DNA of 64,000 bases, from NCBI RefSeq assembly GCF_018449435.1, contig NZ_JAHCMU010000018.1:44866-108865 (forward strand), given 5' to 3'. A model generated the notes under the pieces. It searched no databases and had not been told where the DNA came from. It saw only the letters and a list, made by a program, of their open reading frames with translations. The position numbers were made by a program, and so were the translations under genes. Origin of the DNA: Flagellimonas sp. 389. Its GTDB lineage: Bacteria > Bacteroidota > Bacteroidia > Flavobacteriales > Flavobacteriaceae. Position 1 is the first letter of the stretch. Every line of letters begins with the position of its first letter. This document shows positions 51,152 through 60,786 of this stretch, in pieces.

Positions 51152-51305
51152 CACTAAAAACCGTTGAATCATAATTTTATGTAGGTTTTTAGAACATTTT
51201 GAGGACTATTTTTGATATATCCGTATTTGTAAATGGTTTTTTATAACTTCCAATTTTAGGGATGAAATTAATGTTTAAATTTAGCCCTTAATTTTTGGAA
51301 AAATC

Positions 51306-53198
51306 ATGGTGGAAGTGGGACGAAAGTACGTTTTTGATTTTGATAGTACCCTTACAACGGTTGAAGCACTGGATGTGCTGGCAGAGATGACCTTACAGGG
51401 TAAATCAAACAAAGAAGAGATTATACAAGAAATACAGAACATCACCAATTTAGGTATTGATGGGGATATTTCCTTTACCGAATCTCTGGAGAAAAGGATA
51501 CAGCTCTTGAATGCCCATAAAGATGATCTTGGTGGCTTGGTGGAAGAACTTCGTCACAAAATTTCAAAGTCCATTGCGTCAAATAAAGAGTTCTTTCAGA
51601 AATTCTCGGAAGACATTTACGTGATTTCCTGTGGTTTCAAAGAGTTTATAGATCCAATTGTCCAAGAATATAATATTCCATCGGAACGTGTTTATGCAAA
51701 TACGTTTAGGTTTGATGACAACGGGAACATTGTTGGTTTTGACGAGTCAAACGTGCTTGCTTCGCATAATGGAAAGATTGAGTGCCTTAAAAACCTTGAT
51801 TTGGATGGTGAAGTACAGGTAATCGGTGACGGCTACAGTGATTATGTTATGCGGGAAGCGGGCATAGCGGATAAGTTTTTTGCCTACACGGAGAACGTAC
51901 ATCGCGAGAAAGCAGCAAACAACGCGGACCATGTAACTCCCAATCTTGATGAATTTCTTTATGTAAATGATTTACCAAGAAATATTTCGTACCCCAAAAA
52001 TAGGATCAAGATTCTTTTGTTGGAAAATGTGCATCCAGATGCCTTTAAAAACTTATCCGAAGATGGTTTTTCGGTAGAATTGGTGAAACACAGCCTTCCG
52101 GAAGAAGAACTCATTGAAAAAATTAAAGGAGTGCATGTGCTTGGGATTCGTTCCAAGACACAGGTAACCCAAAAAGTACTTGATGCAGCGGATAAATTAC
52201 TGGTAGTAGGTGCTTTTTGTATTGGTACTACCCAAATTGATTTAACGTATAGCAAAGAGAAGGGCGTAGTTGTTTTTAATGCTCCCTACAGTAATACGCG
52301 TTCCGTTGTTGAGTTGGCAATAGGACAGATCATAATGCTCATGCGAAACGTTTTTACGCGCAGCACAGAAATCCATAACGGAGAATGGAACAAAACGGCA
52401 ATCAATTCAAGAGAAGTAAGAGGTAAGAACCTGGGGATTGTAGGTTACGGTAATATTGGAAAACAACTATCCGTTTTAGCGGAGGCAATTGGGATGCGAG
52501 TGTATTACTACGATGTAGCTGATAAATTGGCTTTGGGAAATGCTATTAAATGTGGTTCCCTGGAAGAATTGCTTACTGTTTCTGATGTGGTGACATTACA
52601 TATAGACGATAATAAAGCCAATAAAGATTTCATAGGGCAAAATGAAATCGATACAATGAAGGACGGTGCAATGTTGATCAATCTTTCTAGAGGTTTTGTT
52701 GTAGATATTGATGCACTTTCCAAAGCATTGGCGAGTGGTAAACTAGCTGGGGCAGCCATAGATGTATATCCAGAAGAACCCCGAAGTAATGGAGATTTTA
52801 AAACGGCATTACAGGGATTTTCCAACGTAATATTAACGCCCCATGTTGGTGGTAGTACCGAAGAGGCACAACGGGATATTGCGGATTTTGTACCCAATAA
52901 GATTATGGATTACATCAACTCTGGGAATACGGTAGATGCTGTAAACTTTCCCAATATAAGATTGCCCAAACAGAACAACGCACATCGTTTTCTTCACATT
53001 CATAAGAACGTACCCGGGATTATGGCCAAAATCAATGAGGTTTTGGCAAAATATCAAATGAACATTACTGGACAATACCTGTCCACTGACGATAAGGTTG
53101 GGTATGTTATCACTGACTTGGACAAAGAATATAACAAAGAAGTGGTCAAAGCACTTAAAAATGTGGAAAATACTATAAAGTTTAGGGTATTGTATTAA
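51306..53198 (+). CDS. serA: Fused phosphoserine phosphatase-like / D-3-phosphoglycerate dehydrogenase
   Basis: 630 aa, against about 410 aa for SerA alone. Residues about 1-215 form a SerB-like HAD phosphatase: motif I FDFDSTLTTVEAL (DxDST), catalytic-Lys region HNGKIECL, and metal motif GDGYSDYVM. A linker leads into the D-2-hydroxyacid dehydrogenase at about 235-545: VGAFCIGTTQIDLT, NAD loop GIVGYGNIGKQL, and catalytic residues in NLSRGF, VYPEEP and LTPHVGGST. An ACT domain (about 555-630) follows, usually the serine feedback site. The first and last steps of serine synthesis are thus on one chain. A SerC transaminase gene is not in the window. Confidence 0.95.
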   Translation: MVEVGRKYVFDFDSTLTTVEALDVLAEMTLQGKSNKEEIIQEIQNITNLGIDGDISFTESLEKRIQLLNAHKDDLGGLVEELRHKISKSIASNKEFFQKFSEDIYVISCGFKEFIDPIVQEYNIPSERVYANTFRFDDNGNIVGFDESNVLASHNGKIECLKNLDLDGEVQVIGDGYSDYVMREAGIADKFFAYTENVHREKAANNADHVTPNLDEFLYVNDLPRNISYPKNRIKILLLENVHPDAFKNLSEDGFSVELVKHSLPEEELIEKIKGVHVLGIRSKTQVTQKVLDAADKLLVVGAFCIGTTQIDLTYSKEKGVVVFNAPYSNTRSVVELAIGQIIMLMRNVFTRSTEIHNGEWNKTAINSREVRGKNLGIVGYGNIGKQLSVLAEAIGMRVYYYDVADKLALGNAIKCGSLEELLTVSDVVTLHIDDNKANKDFIGQNEIDTMKDGAMLINLSRGFVVDIDALSKALASGKLAGAAIDVYPEEPRSNGDFKTALQGFSNVILTPHVGGSTEEAQRDIADFVPNKIMDYINSGNTVDAVNFPNIRLPKQNNAHRFLHIHKNVPGIMAKINEVLAKYQMNITGQYLSTDDKVGYVITDLDKEYNKEVVKALKNVENTIKFRVLY

Positions 53199-53329
53199 TG
53201 GGGAAACGCTCCATCCATAAAGTTGCTTTTCACATTCGTAAAACCTAGATTTCACAACATTTATATTTAAAAACTTTTTTTAAGGAGTACATTGTAATCA
53301 AATTCTTACCAAGGAAGATTTTTGATTGG

Positions 53330-54262
53330 ATGGGCATTAAAAAGTTAAAACTATTTAAGAAGGGCTTTAGAGCATACTACCTTTTGGTAATATCCATTGT
53401 GTTGTTGACCATCGCAATACAGACCATGACCCAATATTCCCTAAGCAAGCAAAGATCTACGGCACTAGTGGTAAACTTGGCAGGTAGACAACGAATGCTA
53501 AGTCAGCGCTTGCTCAACGAATTGTATTCCTGTAGGTATCACAGCTGTGATTACGCCGAAATGAAACTGACTTTGACCAAGCTGTACCAAATGAACGAAT
53601 TTCTCCAAAAGGGTAACACAGGTTTTAAGTTAGAACCTTTAGAAGACGAAGCTATTTTAGAGGAGTTTAGAAAATTGGACCCGCATATAGAATGGCTGTA
53701 TAGCGAATTGGAAAATTTTCAGAATTACAAACATGTTTCGTTCAATGACGTAAGATATCGGGTTGATCGGTTTCTTGTTATAATGGATGGAATTGTAAAT
53801 CAGTTTCAGAAGAAAGCCGAAAAAGACATTAGGACCATGATGATTATTGAAATGGAACTTGCCATCTTTTCAATTGTTATCATTCTCTTCGAGATATTTT
53901 TTATAGTAAACCCCATTATCAATAGAATACTTGATCAAAAGAAGAAACTTTCAGAAATAGCGTGGCATCAATCCCATGTCTTCAGTTCCCACATGAAAAA
54001 CATAGCCGACCTGCAATATGTGCTTAAAGTTGAAAAAAATCCCGAACGTCAAAAAGAGATTTATGGCTTTATTGATGAAGAATTGAATCATCTAAAGAAG
54101 GTGTCCCAAAGTATGGTAAAATCCTTGGAAGAAACTACCGAAGAACCGAAACCACATCACATCGTTATAAAAAAGGTGGAGAACTTTCTGGAAAAGCATA
54201 AACTTATGGGTATGGACAAATCACTTATTGATGATGATACGGCTCATTCCGTAAAATCGTAA
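53330..54262 (+). CDS. PilJ/NarX-like sensor fragment with DHp-like segment but no ATPase domain
   Basis: 310 aa. A first membrane helix (about 16-34) is followed by STALVVNLAGRQRMLSQRLLNEL (43-65), the type IV pili methyl-accepting chemotaxis transducer N-terminal signature. The second membrane helix is at about 174-196. The cytoplasmic part begins with a coiled coil and LSEIAWHQSHVFSSHMKNI (207-225), which resembles the H-box of flavobacterial histidine kinases (H216 as possible phospho-acceptor). No HATPase motifs (N, G1, G2) follow; the protein ends 86 residues later. It overlaps rlmH by 38 bp at the 3' end. Confidence 0.8.
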   Translation: MGIKKLKLFKKGFRAYYLLVISIVLLTIAIQTMTQYSLSKQRSTALVVNLAGRQRMLSQRLLNELYSCRYHSCDYAEMKLTLTKLYQMNEFLQKGNTGFKLEPLEDEAILEEFRKLDPHIEWLYSELENFQNYKHVSFNDVRYRVDRFLVIMDGIVNQFQKKAEKDIRTMMIIEMELAIFSIVIILFEIFFIVNPIINRILDQKKKLSEIAWHQSHVFSSHMKNIADLQYVLKVEKNPERQKEIYGFIDEELNHLKKVSQSMVKSLEETTEEPKPHHIVIKKVENFLEKHKLMGMDKSLIDDDTAHSVKS

Positions 54263-54698
54263 ACCCCCTGTATAGCTGTTCAACTACAAACAAACGAACC
54301 ATTTGGTGTGAAAAGGTCATTTTGGAAAGGCTCATTTTTGCATTACATCGCTGATATATTTTTTCGCTGAACCCATAAGGTCCGCCAATTACCATAATAA
54401 GGTTTTTTATTCCGCTGTTCATTTTTTTCTGGAGGAATGTAGAAAATTCAATCGATGAAAATTGCTTTCCTTTTTCGTCCAATAGGATTAAAGTGTCACT
54501 GGGCTTACAATGCCTAAGAATCAATTCTCCTTCTTTTTCTTTTTGTTGAGTTTCAGAAAGGTTTTTACTGTTCTTGATATCGGGAATGATGACCAACTCA
54601 AATTTTATGTAGTGTTTCAATCGCTCTTTGTAGATAGCGATAAGGTTGGAAAGTTCGCGACTATCTGTTTTTCCTATGGCAATTAAGGTAATCTGCAT
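54225..54698 (-). CDS. rlmH: 23S rRNA pseudouridine(1915)-N3-methyltransferase
   Basis: 157 aa from the ATG at 54698 (MQITLIAIGKTDSRELSNL); upstream ATG at 54701 is equally possible. It is a SPOUT methyltransferase that modifies pseudouridine 1915 in helix 69 of 23S rRNA, using SAM. Motifs are LILLDEKGKQFSSIEFSTFL, IMVIGGPYGFSEKIYQR and MSLSKMTFSHQMVRLFVVEQLYR. The 3' end overlaps the end of the sensor gene on the other strand. Confidence 0.96.
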   Translation of the reverse strand: MQITLIAIGKTDSRELSNLIAIYKERLKHYIKFELVIIPDIKNSKNLSETQQKEKEGELILRHCKPSDTLILLDEKGKQFSSIEFSTFLQKKMNSGIKNLIMVIGGPYGFSEKIYQRCNAKMSLSKMTFSHQMVRLFVVEQLYRGFTILRNEPYHHQ

Positions 54699-54786
54699 CA
54701 TCAAAAATAATTTTTTATGGTCAAACTATACTAATTGACCTTAGATGTAACTAATGTTTTTATTATTTTCGTCAAAACCCCTATGG

Positions 54787-55644
54787 ATGATTACCCAAGA
54801 TCAATTCCAAAAAGAGATACAATACATTATAGAGAATGCCATTCGTGAGGATGTAGGTGACGGAGATCATAGCTCTTTGGCCTGTATACCCGATACTGCT
54901 ACTGGCAAGGCAAAACTATTGGTGAAAGATAAAGGCATTATTGCTGGTATAGCCTTTGCCAAGCAAGTATTTGAATATGTAGATTCAAATTTAGTGGTGG
55001 AAACCCATATTTCAGATGGTATGCAAGTGGAGCATGGGGATATAGCTTTTTATGTATCCGGTAGTTCCCAAAGCATATTGAAGGCCGAACGTTTGGTTTT
55101 GAATGCAATGCAACGAATGAGCGCAATAGCGACCAAGACCAAGAGTTACGTTCAGCTTTTGGAGGGAACCAATACCAAGATTTTGGACACCCGTAAAACA
55201 ACGCCTGGAATACGGGCCCTTGAAAAATGGGCGGTAAAAATTGGTGGTGGAGAAAATCACAGATTTGCGCTGTATGATATGATCATGTTGAAAGATAATC
55301 ATATCGACTTTGCCGGGGGCATTGCAGAGGCGATACACAAAACAAAACAATACCTTCAGGACACTAACAGAAATCTAAAGATCATTGTAGAGGCAAGAAA
55401 CCTTGATGAGGTAGAAGAAATACTAAAATCAGGGGGAGTATATAGAATCCTATTGGATAATTTTGATTATGATGATACTCGAAAAGCAGTCACATTAATA
55501 GGGGATACTTGTCTAACCGAATCTTCTGGCGGAATCAACGAAAATACACTGAGGCGATATGCAGAATGTGGGGTTGATTATATTTCCTCAGGTGCCTTGA
55601 CCCATTCTGTCCATAATATGGATTTAAGCTTAAAAGCAGTATAA
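54787..55644 (+). CDS. nadC: Nicotinate-nucleotide pyrophosphorylase (carboxylating)
   Basis: 285 aa from the ATG at 54787 (MITQDQFQKEIQYII). An upstream in-frame ATG at 54754 adds 11 residues of low quality. It converts quinolinate and PRPP to nicotinate mononucleotide in NAD synthesis. Family motifs are EDVGDGDHSS, DTRKTTPGIRALEKWAVKIGGGENHRFALYD and the LLDNFD and SSGGINENTL regions. The next gene, yihY-like, begins 6 bp downstream. Confidence 0.95.
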   Translation: MITQDQFQKEIQYIIENAIREDVGDGDHSSLACIPDTATGKAKLLVKDKGIIAGIAFAKQVFEYVDSNLVVETHISDGMQVEHGDIAFYVSGSSQSILKAERLVLNAMQRMSAIATKTKSYVQLLEGTNTKILDTRKTTPGIRALEKWAVKIGGGENHRFALYDMIMLKDNHIDFAGGIAEAIHKTKQYLQDTNRNLKIIVEARNLDEVEEILKSGGVYRILLDNFDYDDTRKAVTLIGDTCLTESSGGINENTLRRYAECGVDYISSGALTHSVHNMDLSLKAV

Positions 55645-55649
55645 CACGA

Positions 55650-56624
55650 ATGACCATAGAAGAACGTCTTGAAAAAATACCTTTGGTCAAATGGCTCGTC
55701 CGTTTCTTAAAAAGTATAAAATTAAAAGCCTTTGAAGGATTATCCCTTTACGATTTGTTGGAAATGTACGTGCTGGGAATTGTTAAGGGAACATTATCTT
55801 CAAGAGCCAGCTCTATCGCATTCAGTTTATTTATGGCATTGTTTCCCCTATTGATTTTTTTGGTTACACTTTTACCTTTCATTATTCCCTATGTAAGCGT
55901 GGGCAATGAAAATTTTGATGCTCAGTTCCTTTTGTATTTGGAAGCCTTTTTGCCATCTGCGACCAGTGACTACTTTGGCGAGATATACCAGCAGATCAAA
56001 AATCAAAAGCGTGGCGGTTTATTGTCCTCCACTTTTTTGATTTCTATTTTTTTGGTCGCCAATGGCGTAAATGCAATATTTGGAGGTTTTGAAAATTCGT
56101 ACCATGTAGAGCTTACCCGAAACTTTCTGCGTCAATATGCCTATGCACTTATGGTTGGTCTGTTACTATCTATTCTGCTTGTTATCGGAGCAGTAGCTTT
56201 TGTCTATTTTGAGTTCTATGTTTTAGAATATACGAGTGAATACTTAGGAAAGCGATTGGGTTATACTGTTGAACAAGGAGATAATTTGCTCATACAGGTT
56301 GCCAAAATTATTTTCTTTTTGTTACTTTCTTATCTTACTACGGCCATTCTGTATTACTTTGGCACAGCGGAAGGCAGAAAGGCAAAGTTCTTTTCTGCAG
56401 GTGCGTTAATGACCACGTTATTGTTTATACTCACATCCTATCTTTTTGGAGTATATGTGGAAAAATTTGCACGGTACAATGAGTTTTATGGAGCATTGGG
56501 AGGTTTATTGATTTTAATGGTGTTCATTTGGTTGAACTCCAACATTTTATTATTGGGGTTCGAATTGAATGCAACCCTTAATTCACTAAGGAAAAAACAT
56601 GAGAGACAGCGTAAGGTTACGTAA
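55650..56624 (+). CDS. YihY/BrkB family membrane protein
   Basis: 324 aa with six hydrophobic helices (the first at about 58-85, the last near 290-312). SRASSIAFSLFMALFPLLIFLV and YNEFYGALGGLLILMVFIWLNSNILLLGFELNA are the family marks. The family was once misnamed RNase BN. It is an inner-membrane protein of unknown substrate. It overlaps the DUF2147 gene by 26 bp and follows nadC by 6 bp, so nadC-yihY-DUF2147-priA form a likely operon. Confidence 0.9.
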   Translation: MTIEERLEKIPLVKWLVRFLKSIKLKAFEGLSLYDLLEMYVLGIVKGTLSSRASSIAFSLFMALFPLLIFLVTLLPFIIPYVSVGNENFDAQFLLYLEAFLPSATSDYFGEIYQQIKNQKRGGLLSSTFLISIFLVANGVNAIFGGFENSYHVELTRNFLRQYAYALMVGLLLSILLVIGAVAFVYFEFYVLEYTSEYLGKRLGYTVEQGDNLLIQVAKIIFFLLLSYLTTAILYYFGTAEGRKAKFFSAGALMTTLLFILTSYLFGVYVEKFARYNEFYGALGGLLILMVFIWLNSNILLLGFELNATLNSLRKKHERQRKVT

Positions 56625-57048
56625 TTTTTTAATAGCTATTTTTTTATTGATGCTTCATGCATCTTGGTCCCAAACGGTATTTGGGAAATGGAAAACAGTA
56701 GATGATAGAAATGGAAACACCAAAGCAATCGTAAAAATATATGAAGAAAACGGTCTTTTACAGGCCAAGATTCTTAAAATCTTGGAAAAGGGAAAAGAGA
56801 ACGCGGTTTGCATAAAATGTAAGGGAGAGTTAAAGGATAAACCCATTGTTGGCATGAAGATCATGGATGACTTCAAGAAAAATAGCAAGGGTGAATATAA
56901 AGGAGATAGACTTTTTGACCCAGAACAAGCTATGACCTTTAGGGGAAAGGTCTGGTTGGACCCAAAGAACAAGAACAGGTTAAAAGTACGGGGATATTTG
57001 GCATTTTTGTACAGAACCCAGACTTGGCATAGGGTTCTGGATGAATAA
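56599..57048 (+). CDS. DUF2147 secreted protein
   Basis: 149 aa. A signal peptide (to about residue 24, ASWSQ) is followed by VFGKWKTVDDRNGNTKAIVKIYEENGLLQAKI, GMKIMDDFKKNSKGEYKGDRLFDPEQAMTFRGKVWLD and LKVRGYLAFLYRTQTWHRV. This is the full DUF2147 layout, a beta-barrel-like periplasmic domain. Its function is not known. The two cysteines (CIKC) may bind metal or form a disulfide. Confidence 0.9.
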   Translation: MRDSVRLRNFLIAIFLLMLHASWSQTVFGKWKTVDDRNGNTKAIVKIYEENGLLQAKILKILEKGKENAVCIKCKGELKDKPIVGMKIMDDFKKNSKGEYKGDRLFDPEQAMTFRGKVWLDPKNKNRLKVRGYLAFLYRTQTWHRVLDE

Positions 57049-57055
57049 ATAGCGT

Positions 57056-59512
57056 ATGCATTATTTTTTAGATGTTGTATTGCCCATTCCTTTGGAGAGG
57101 CTCTTTACCTACAGTATTTCTAAGGCTGAAGCAGATTTTTTACAAGTGGGCATGCGTGTCGCGGTACCGTTCGGTAAATCCAAAATCTATACAGCGGTAG
57201 CGTATAACATCCATAATAATGCACCAACAGCGTATGATGCCAAAGAAATCTATCAGATATTGGATGAGGCACCCTTGGTGAATGCATATCAGTTAAAACA
57301 TTGGGAGTGGATTGCAAAATACTACATGTGCACTTTGGGAGAAGTCGTCCGAAGCGCATTGCCAAGTGCCTTTCTGTTAGAAAGTGAAACCTTGATATTG
57401 CCCAATAAAAACAATACCGTTAACGACCTTGAACTAAAAGACGACGAATTTCTGGTCTACGAAGCGCTCCAGCATCAAACTGCCTTAAAAATAGGAGAGA
57501 TAAGCAGTATTGTCGACAAGAAAAACGTATTGCCCCTAGTGAATAGATTGGTTCAAAAAGGAGTAGTGCTTCAGAAAGAAGAACTTTATGAGCAATACAG
57601 ACCAAAACTGGTTCGCTACGTAAAATTAGCGGAAGCCTATAGCAGTGAAGAAAAGCTTGAAGAGTTGTTGCATACAATCGCTAGGGCCAAAAAACAAAGT
57701 CAGGTAGTGCTTTCTTTCTTTCAACTACAAGCAAGAACAAAAAAGCCAATATCCATTACTGACTTGGAAAAAGAGAGCGGTGGTTCCAAAGCTGTCATAA
57801 AAGCACTTATTGATAAATCTATCTTAGAAGAATACTTCATTAGAACCGATAGGATAGTACATACCTCAGAAAAGAGTAGAAAGACCATTACTTTGAACCC
57901 TTATCAAACAGAGGCGTTTGAAGCGATTAATTTTAATTTTACAAATAAAAAACCAGTTCTACTGCATGGGGTTACCTCCTCGGGCAAGACAGAGGTTTAT
58001 ATCAAACTTATTGAGCAATATATACAAGAAGGGAAGCAATCGCTCTATTTGCTCCCAGAAATTGCATTGACTTCCCAACTCATTAATAGACTTCGGGATT
58101 ATTTTGGTGAAAAGGTGGCGATATATCATTCGAAATATAGCATTCAAGAACGGGTAGAAGTCTGGAACAATGTATTGGAAAATAAAGAAAAGGCACAGAT
58201 TGTAATAGGGGCAAGGTCTTCGTTGTTTTTGCCATTTTCTAATTTAGGACTAATTGTGGTAGACGAGGAACACGAGAGCTCTTTTAAGCAATTTGACCCC
58301 AATCCAAGATACCATGCCCGTGATGCGGCCTTGGTTCTGGCAGCATATCATAATGCCAATTGTATACTGGGTTCCGCAACTCCAAGTATAGAAAGCATGG
58401 ATAATGTTAAGAAAGGAAAGTATGGTTATGCCCATATTCAATATAGATACGGAGATGTGGTCATGCCAGATATTACCTTGGTAGATATTAAAGAAGCCAC
58501 AAGGAAGAAACGGATGAAAGGACATTTTTCCGAAACCTTGTTCAATGCTATCACGGAAACGTTGGAAGAAGGAGAGCAGGTCATCTTGTTTCAGAACCGT
58601 AGAGGTTTTGCACCTATTGTGGAATGTACCACTTGTGGAAACGTTCCACAATGCCCTAATTGCGACGTTAGTTTAACCTTCCACAAGCATAGAAACCAGC
58701 TGCGTTGCCATTATTGTGGGTATCACATGGCTTTACAGCTAAGTTGCCTAGCCTGTGGAAATGTAACTTTGGACATGAAGGGATTGGGTACGGAACAGAT
58801 TCAGGAAGAGTTACAGGAATTTTTCCCCGAAAGCACCATTGGTAGGATGGATTTGGATACCACTCGAGGAAAATATGCCTATGAAAAAATAATCACTGCT
58901 TTTGAGCAACAAGAGATGGATATTCTTGTAGGTACGCAAATGGTAACAAAGGGGTTGGATTTTAGAAATGTAAGTCTGGTCGGTATTATGAATGCTGACT
59001 CATTGCTTAACTTCCCCGATTATCGCGCACATGAAAGGAGTTTTCAGCTATTGACCCAAGTAGCAGGTAGGGCAGGTAGGACAAAGAAAAGGGGGAAGGT
59101 GCTTATACAGACCTACAACCCCTACCATCAAATATTACAGCAGGTAACCACCAATAATTATGATAAAATGTTCGATGAACAATATTACGAACGCGAACAG
59201 TTTAAGTATCCTCCCTTGGCACGAATTATTAAGCTCACTTTAAAGGATAAGGACTATAACAAACTTAATGAAGCTTCGGAATGGTTTGCAAGCTCATTAC
59301 AGAACGTGCTGTTGGGCCATCAGGTTTTAGGGCCTGAATATCCACCCGTTGCTAGAATACGAAGAGACTATCTTAAAAGTATCCTGATAAAGGCCAATCG
59401 GAAACAATCAATTGCACAAACAAAAAATAGCATTAAAAGAATAGAAAAATCTTTTAATGCTATTTCTAAGTATAAAAGTGTGAGACTCGTCTACAATGTA
59501 GACCACATATAA
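57056..59512 (+). CDS. priA: Primosomal replication helicase PriA
   Basis: 818 aa. It restarts stalled forks by loading the replisome at D-loops or forks. The N-terminal 3'-DNA-binding domain begins YFLDVVLPIPLERLFTYSI. Helicase motifs are GVTSSGKTEVYI (Walker A, about 303), VVDEEHESSFKQ (DEEH) and LGSATPSIES. The zinc region is about 524-568: CTTCGNVPQCPNCDVSLTFH, CHYCGYHM and CLACG, with eight cysteines. Motifs V and VI are GTQMVTKGLDF and QVAGRAGR. It ends where the opposite LytTR gene ends, without a single base between. Confidence 0.96.
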   Translation: MHYFLDVVLPIPLERLFTYSISKAEADFLQVGMRVAVPFGKSKIYTAVAYNIHNNAPTAYDAKEIYQILDEAPLVNAYQLKHWEWIAKYYMCTLGEVVRSALPSAFLLESETLILPNKNNTVNDLELKDDEFLVYEALQHQTALKIGEISSIVDKKNVLPLVNRLVQKGVVLQKEELYEQYRPKLVRYVKLAEAYSSEEKLEELLHTIARAKKQSQVVLSFFQLQARTKKPISITDLEKESGGSKAVIKALIDKSILEEYFIRTDRIVHTSEKSRKTITLNPYQTEAFEAINFNFTNKKPVLLHGVTSSGKTEVYIKLIEQYIQEGKQSLYLLPEIALTSQLINRLRDYFGEKVAIYHSKYSIQERVEVWNNVLENKEKAQIVIGARSSLFLPFSNLGLIVVDEEHESSFKQFDPNPRYHARDAALVLAAYHNANCILGSATPSIESMDNVKKGKYGYAHIQYRYGDVVMPDITLVDIKEATRKKRMKGHFSETLFNAITETLEEGEQVILFQNRRGFAPIVECTTCGNVPQCPNCDVSLTFHKHRNQLRCHYCGYHMALQLSCLACGNVTLDMKGLGTEQIQEELQEFFPESTIGRMDLDTTRGKYAYEKIITAFEQQEMDILVGTQMVTKGLDFRNVSLVGIMNADSLLNFPDYRAHERSFQLLTQVAGRAGRTKKRGKVLIQTYNPYHQILQQVTTNNYDKMFDEQYYEREQFKYPPLARIIKLTLKDKDYNKLNEASEWFASSLQNVLLGHQVLGPEYPPVARIRRDYLKSILIKANRKQSIAQTKNSIKRIEKSFNAISKYKSVRLVYNVDHI

Positions 59513-60205
59513 TTATACGTTGGCAAGTGCCTCTGCCAATTCTGTTTTTTTGTTCCTGCTCAAAGGAATCTGTCTACCCCCAACCTCAACATTTTTACTG
59601 TTGAACTTTTCTATTTTTTCCAGATTCACGATGTAGGATTTGTGTATTCGTAGAAACTTTTCAGCTGGTAATTGTTGCTCAAAAGATTTCATGGTAGAAA
59701 GAATGACGATATTGGCTTCATCCGTTACCAATTTAATATAATCGCCAAGTGCTTCGATCCACTTAATATCATTAAGGATAACCTTTCTTTTCTTTAAGTT
59801 ACTTTTTACGAAGATGTGTTCTTCGTCTTCATCAACTCTGTTCATTTGCTCATATTTTGCAACCGCTCTTTTAACGGAAGATTCAAAACGAGCTAGAGTA
59901 ATAGGTTTGTGTAGATAATCTGTCACATCATAATCAAAAGCTTTCAGTGCGTAATCTGGCTTTCCTGTGATCAAAATTACTTGTGGAGGATTCTCTAAAG
60001 CCTCTAAAAGGTCGAAACCACTAATGATTGGCATTTCAACATCCAGAAAGATTAAATCGATGTCGTGGTTTTTAAGGCCGTTCTTGGCTTCGATTGCGTT
60101 GCTGTATTCGGCTACTAGGGCAAGGTGCGGGTGACTGTTCACCAATTTGGCTACAGCCATGCGTTGCATTGAGGAGTCGTCTACAATTATACTTTTTAAT
60201 TTCAT
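59513..60205 (-). CDS. LytTR-family response regulator
   Basis: 230 aa. The receiver domain (about 1-120) has IIVDDSSMQRMAV with acidic pocket, the phospho-acceptor Asp in LIFLDVEMPIISGF (about 54), and the Lys in YLHKPITLARF. The LytTR DNA-binding domain (about 132-228) follows, with ILNDIKWIEALGDYIKL and EKFLRIHKSYIVNLEKI. A cognate sensor kinase gene is not adjacent. It probably controls envelope or stress genes. Confidence 0.94.
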   Translation of the reverse strand: MKLKSIIVDDSSMQRMAVAKLVNSHPHLALVAEYSNAIEAKNGLKNHDIDLIFLDVEMPIISGFDLLEALENPPQVILITGKPDYALKAFDYDVTDYLHKPITLARFESSVKRAVAKYEQMNRVDEDEEHIFVKSNLKKRKVILNDIKWIEALGDYIKLVTDEANIVILSTMKSFEQQLPAEKFLRIHKSYIVNLEKIEKFNSKNVEVGGRQIPLSRNKKTELAEALANV

Positions 60206-60388
60206 AGAATGGGGTGATTTGTAGGGTTTTAAATCATCGGCAAATTACATAAAAAAGACGTTCAACAGCAACAAAAGATGTAAACATGGTCTATTTTGTT
60301 GTGTATATTGTCATATACGTTACGTAAGCTTGATTGGTTCATTTATGTTAATAACTCTCAATATTTAAACGAAGTTTTTTGGCTTTTC

Positions 60389-60419
60389 TTGTGGGGTGAA
60401 GTAATTATTACTAATTTTG
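60389..60419 (+). promoter_or_regulatory. Bacteroidota-type promoter of rpsF-rpsR-rplI
   Basis: TTG at 60389-60391 and TAATTTTG at 60412-60419 are 20 nt apart, matching the -33/-7 consensus. The transcript would start about 20 nt before rpsF. Confidence 0.65.
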
Positions 60420-60443
60420 CACTCCTAAAAAAATATAATAAAT

Positions 60444-60782
60444 ATGAACCATTACGAAACTGTTTTCATTTTGAATCCCGTTCTGTCTGAAACACAGATA
60501 GAGGAAACAGTTAAGAAATTTGAAGATTTCTTAATTAAGAATGGTGGCAAAATGGTCTCCAAAGAGAATTGGGGACTTAAAAAATTGGCCTATCCCATTC
60601 AGCACAAAAAAAGTGGTTTTTACCACTTATTCGAATTTACCGTTCCCGGTGAAGTAATTTCTCCTTACGAGCTAGAATTTAGAAGAGATGAGCGTATTAT
60701 GCGTTTCCTAACTGTAAAGTTGGACAAGCACGCTATTTCTTGGGCAGAAAGAAGAAGAACTAAATTAAAAGCAAAGGCATAG
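60444..60782 (+). CDS. rpsF: 30S ribosomal protein S6
   Basis: 112 aa. It starts [19 protein letters not shown], with [24 protein letters not shown] in the middle. This is a full S6, which pairs with S18 in the 30S platform. It is the first gene of rpsF-rpsR-rplI, the usual order apart from the lack of ssb. Confidence 0.97.
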   Translation: MNHYETVFILNPVLSETQIEETVKKFEDFLIKNGGKMVSKENWGLKKLAYPIQHKKSGFYHLFEFTVPGEVISPYELEFRRDERIMRFLTVKLDKHAISWAERRRTKLKAKA

Positions 60783-60786
60783 GGTT

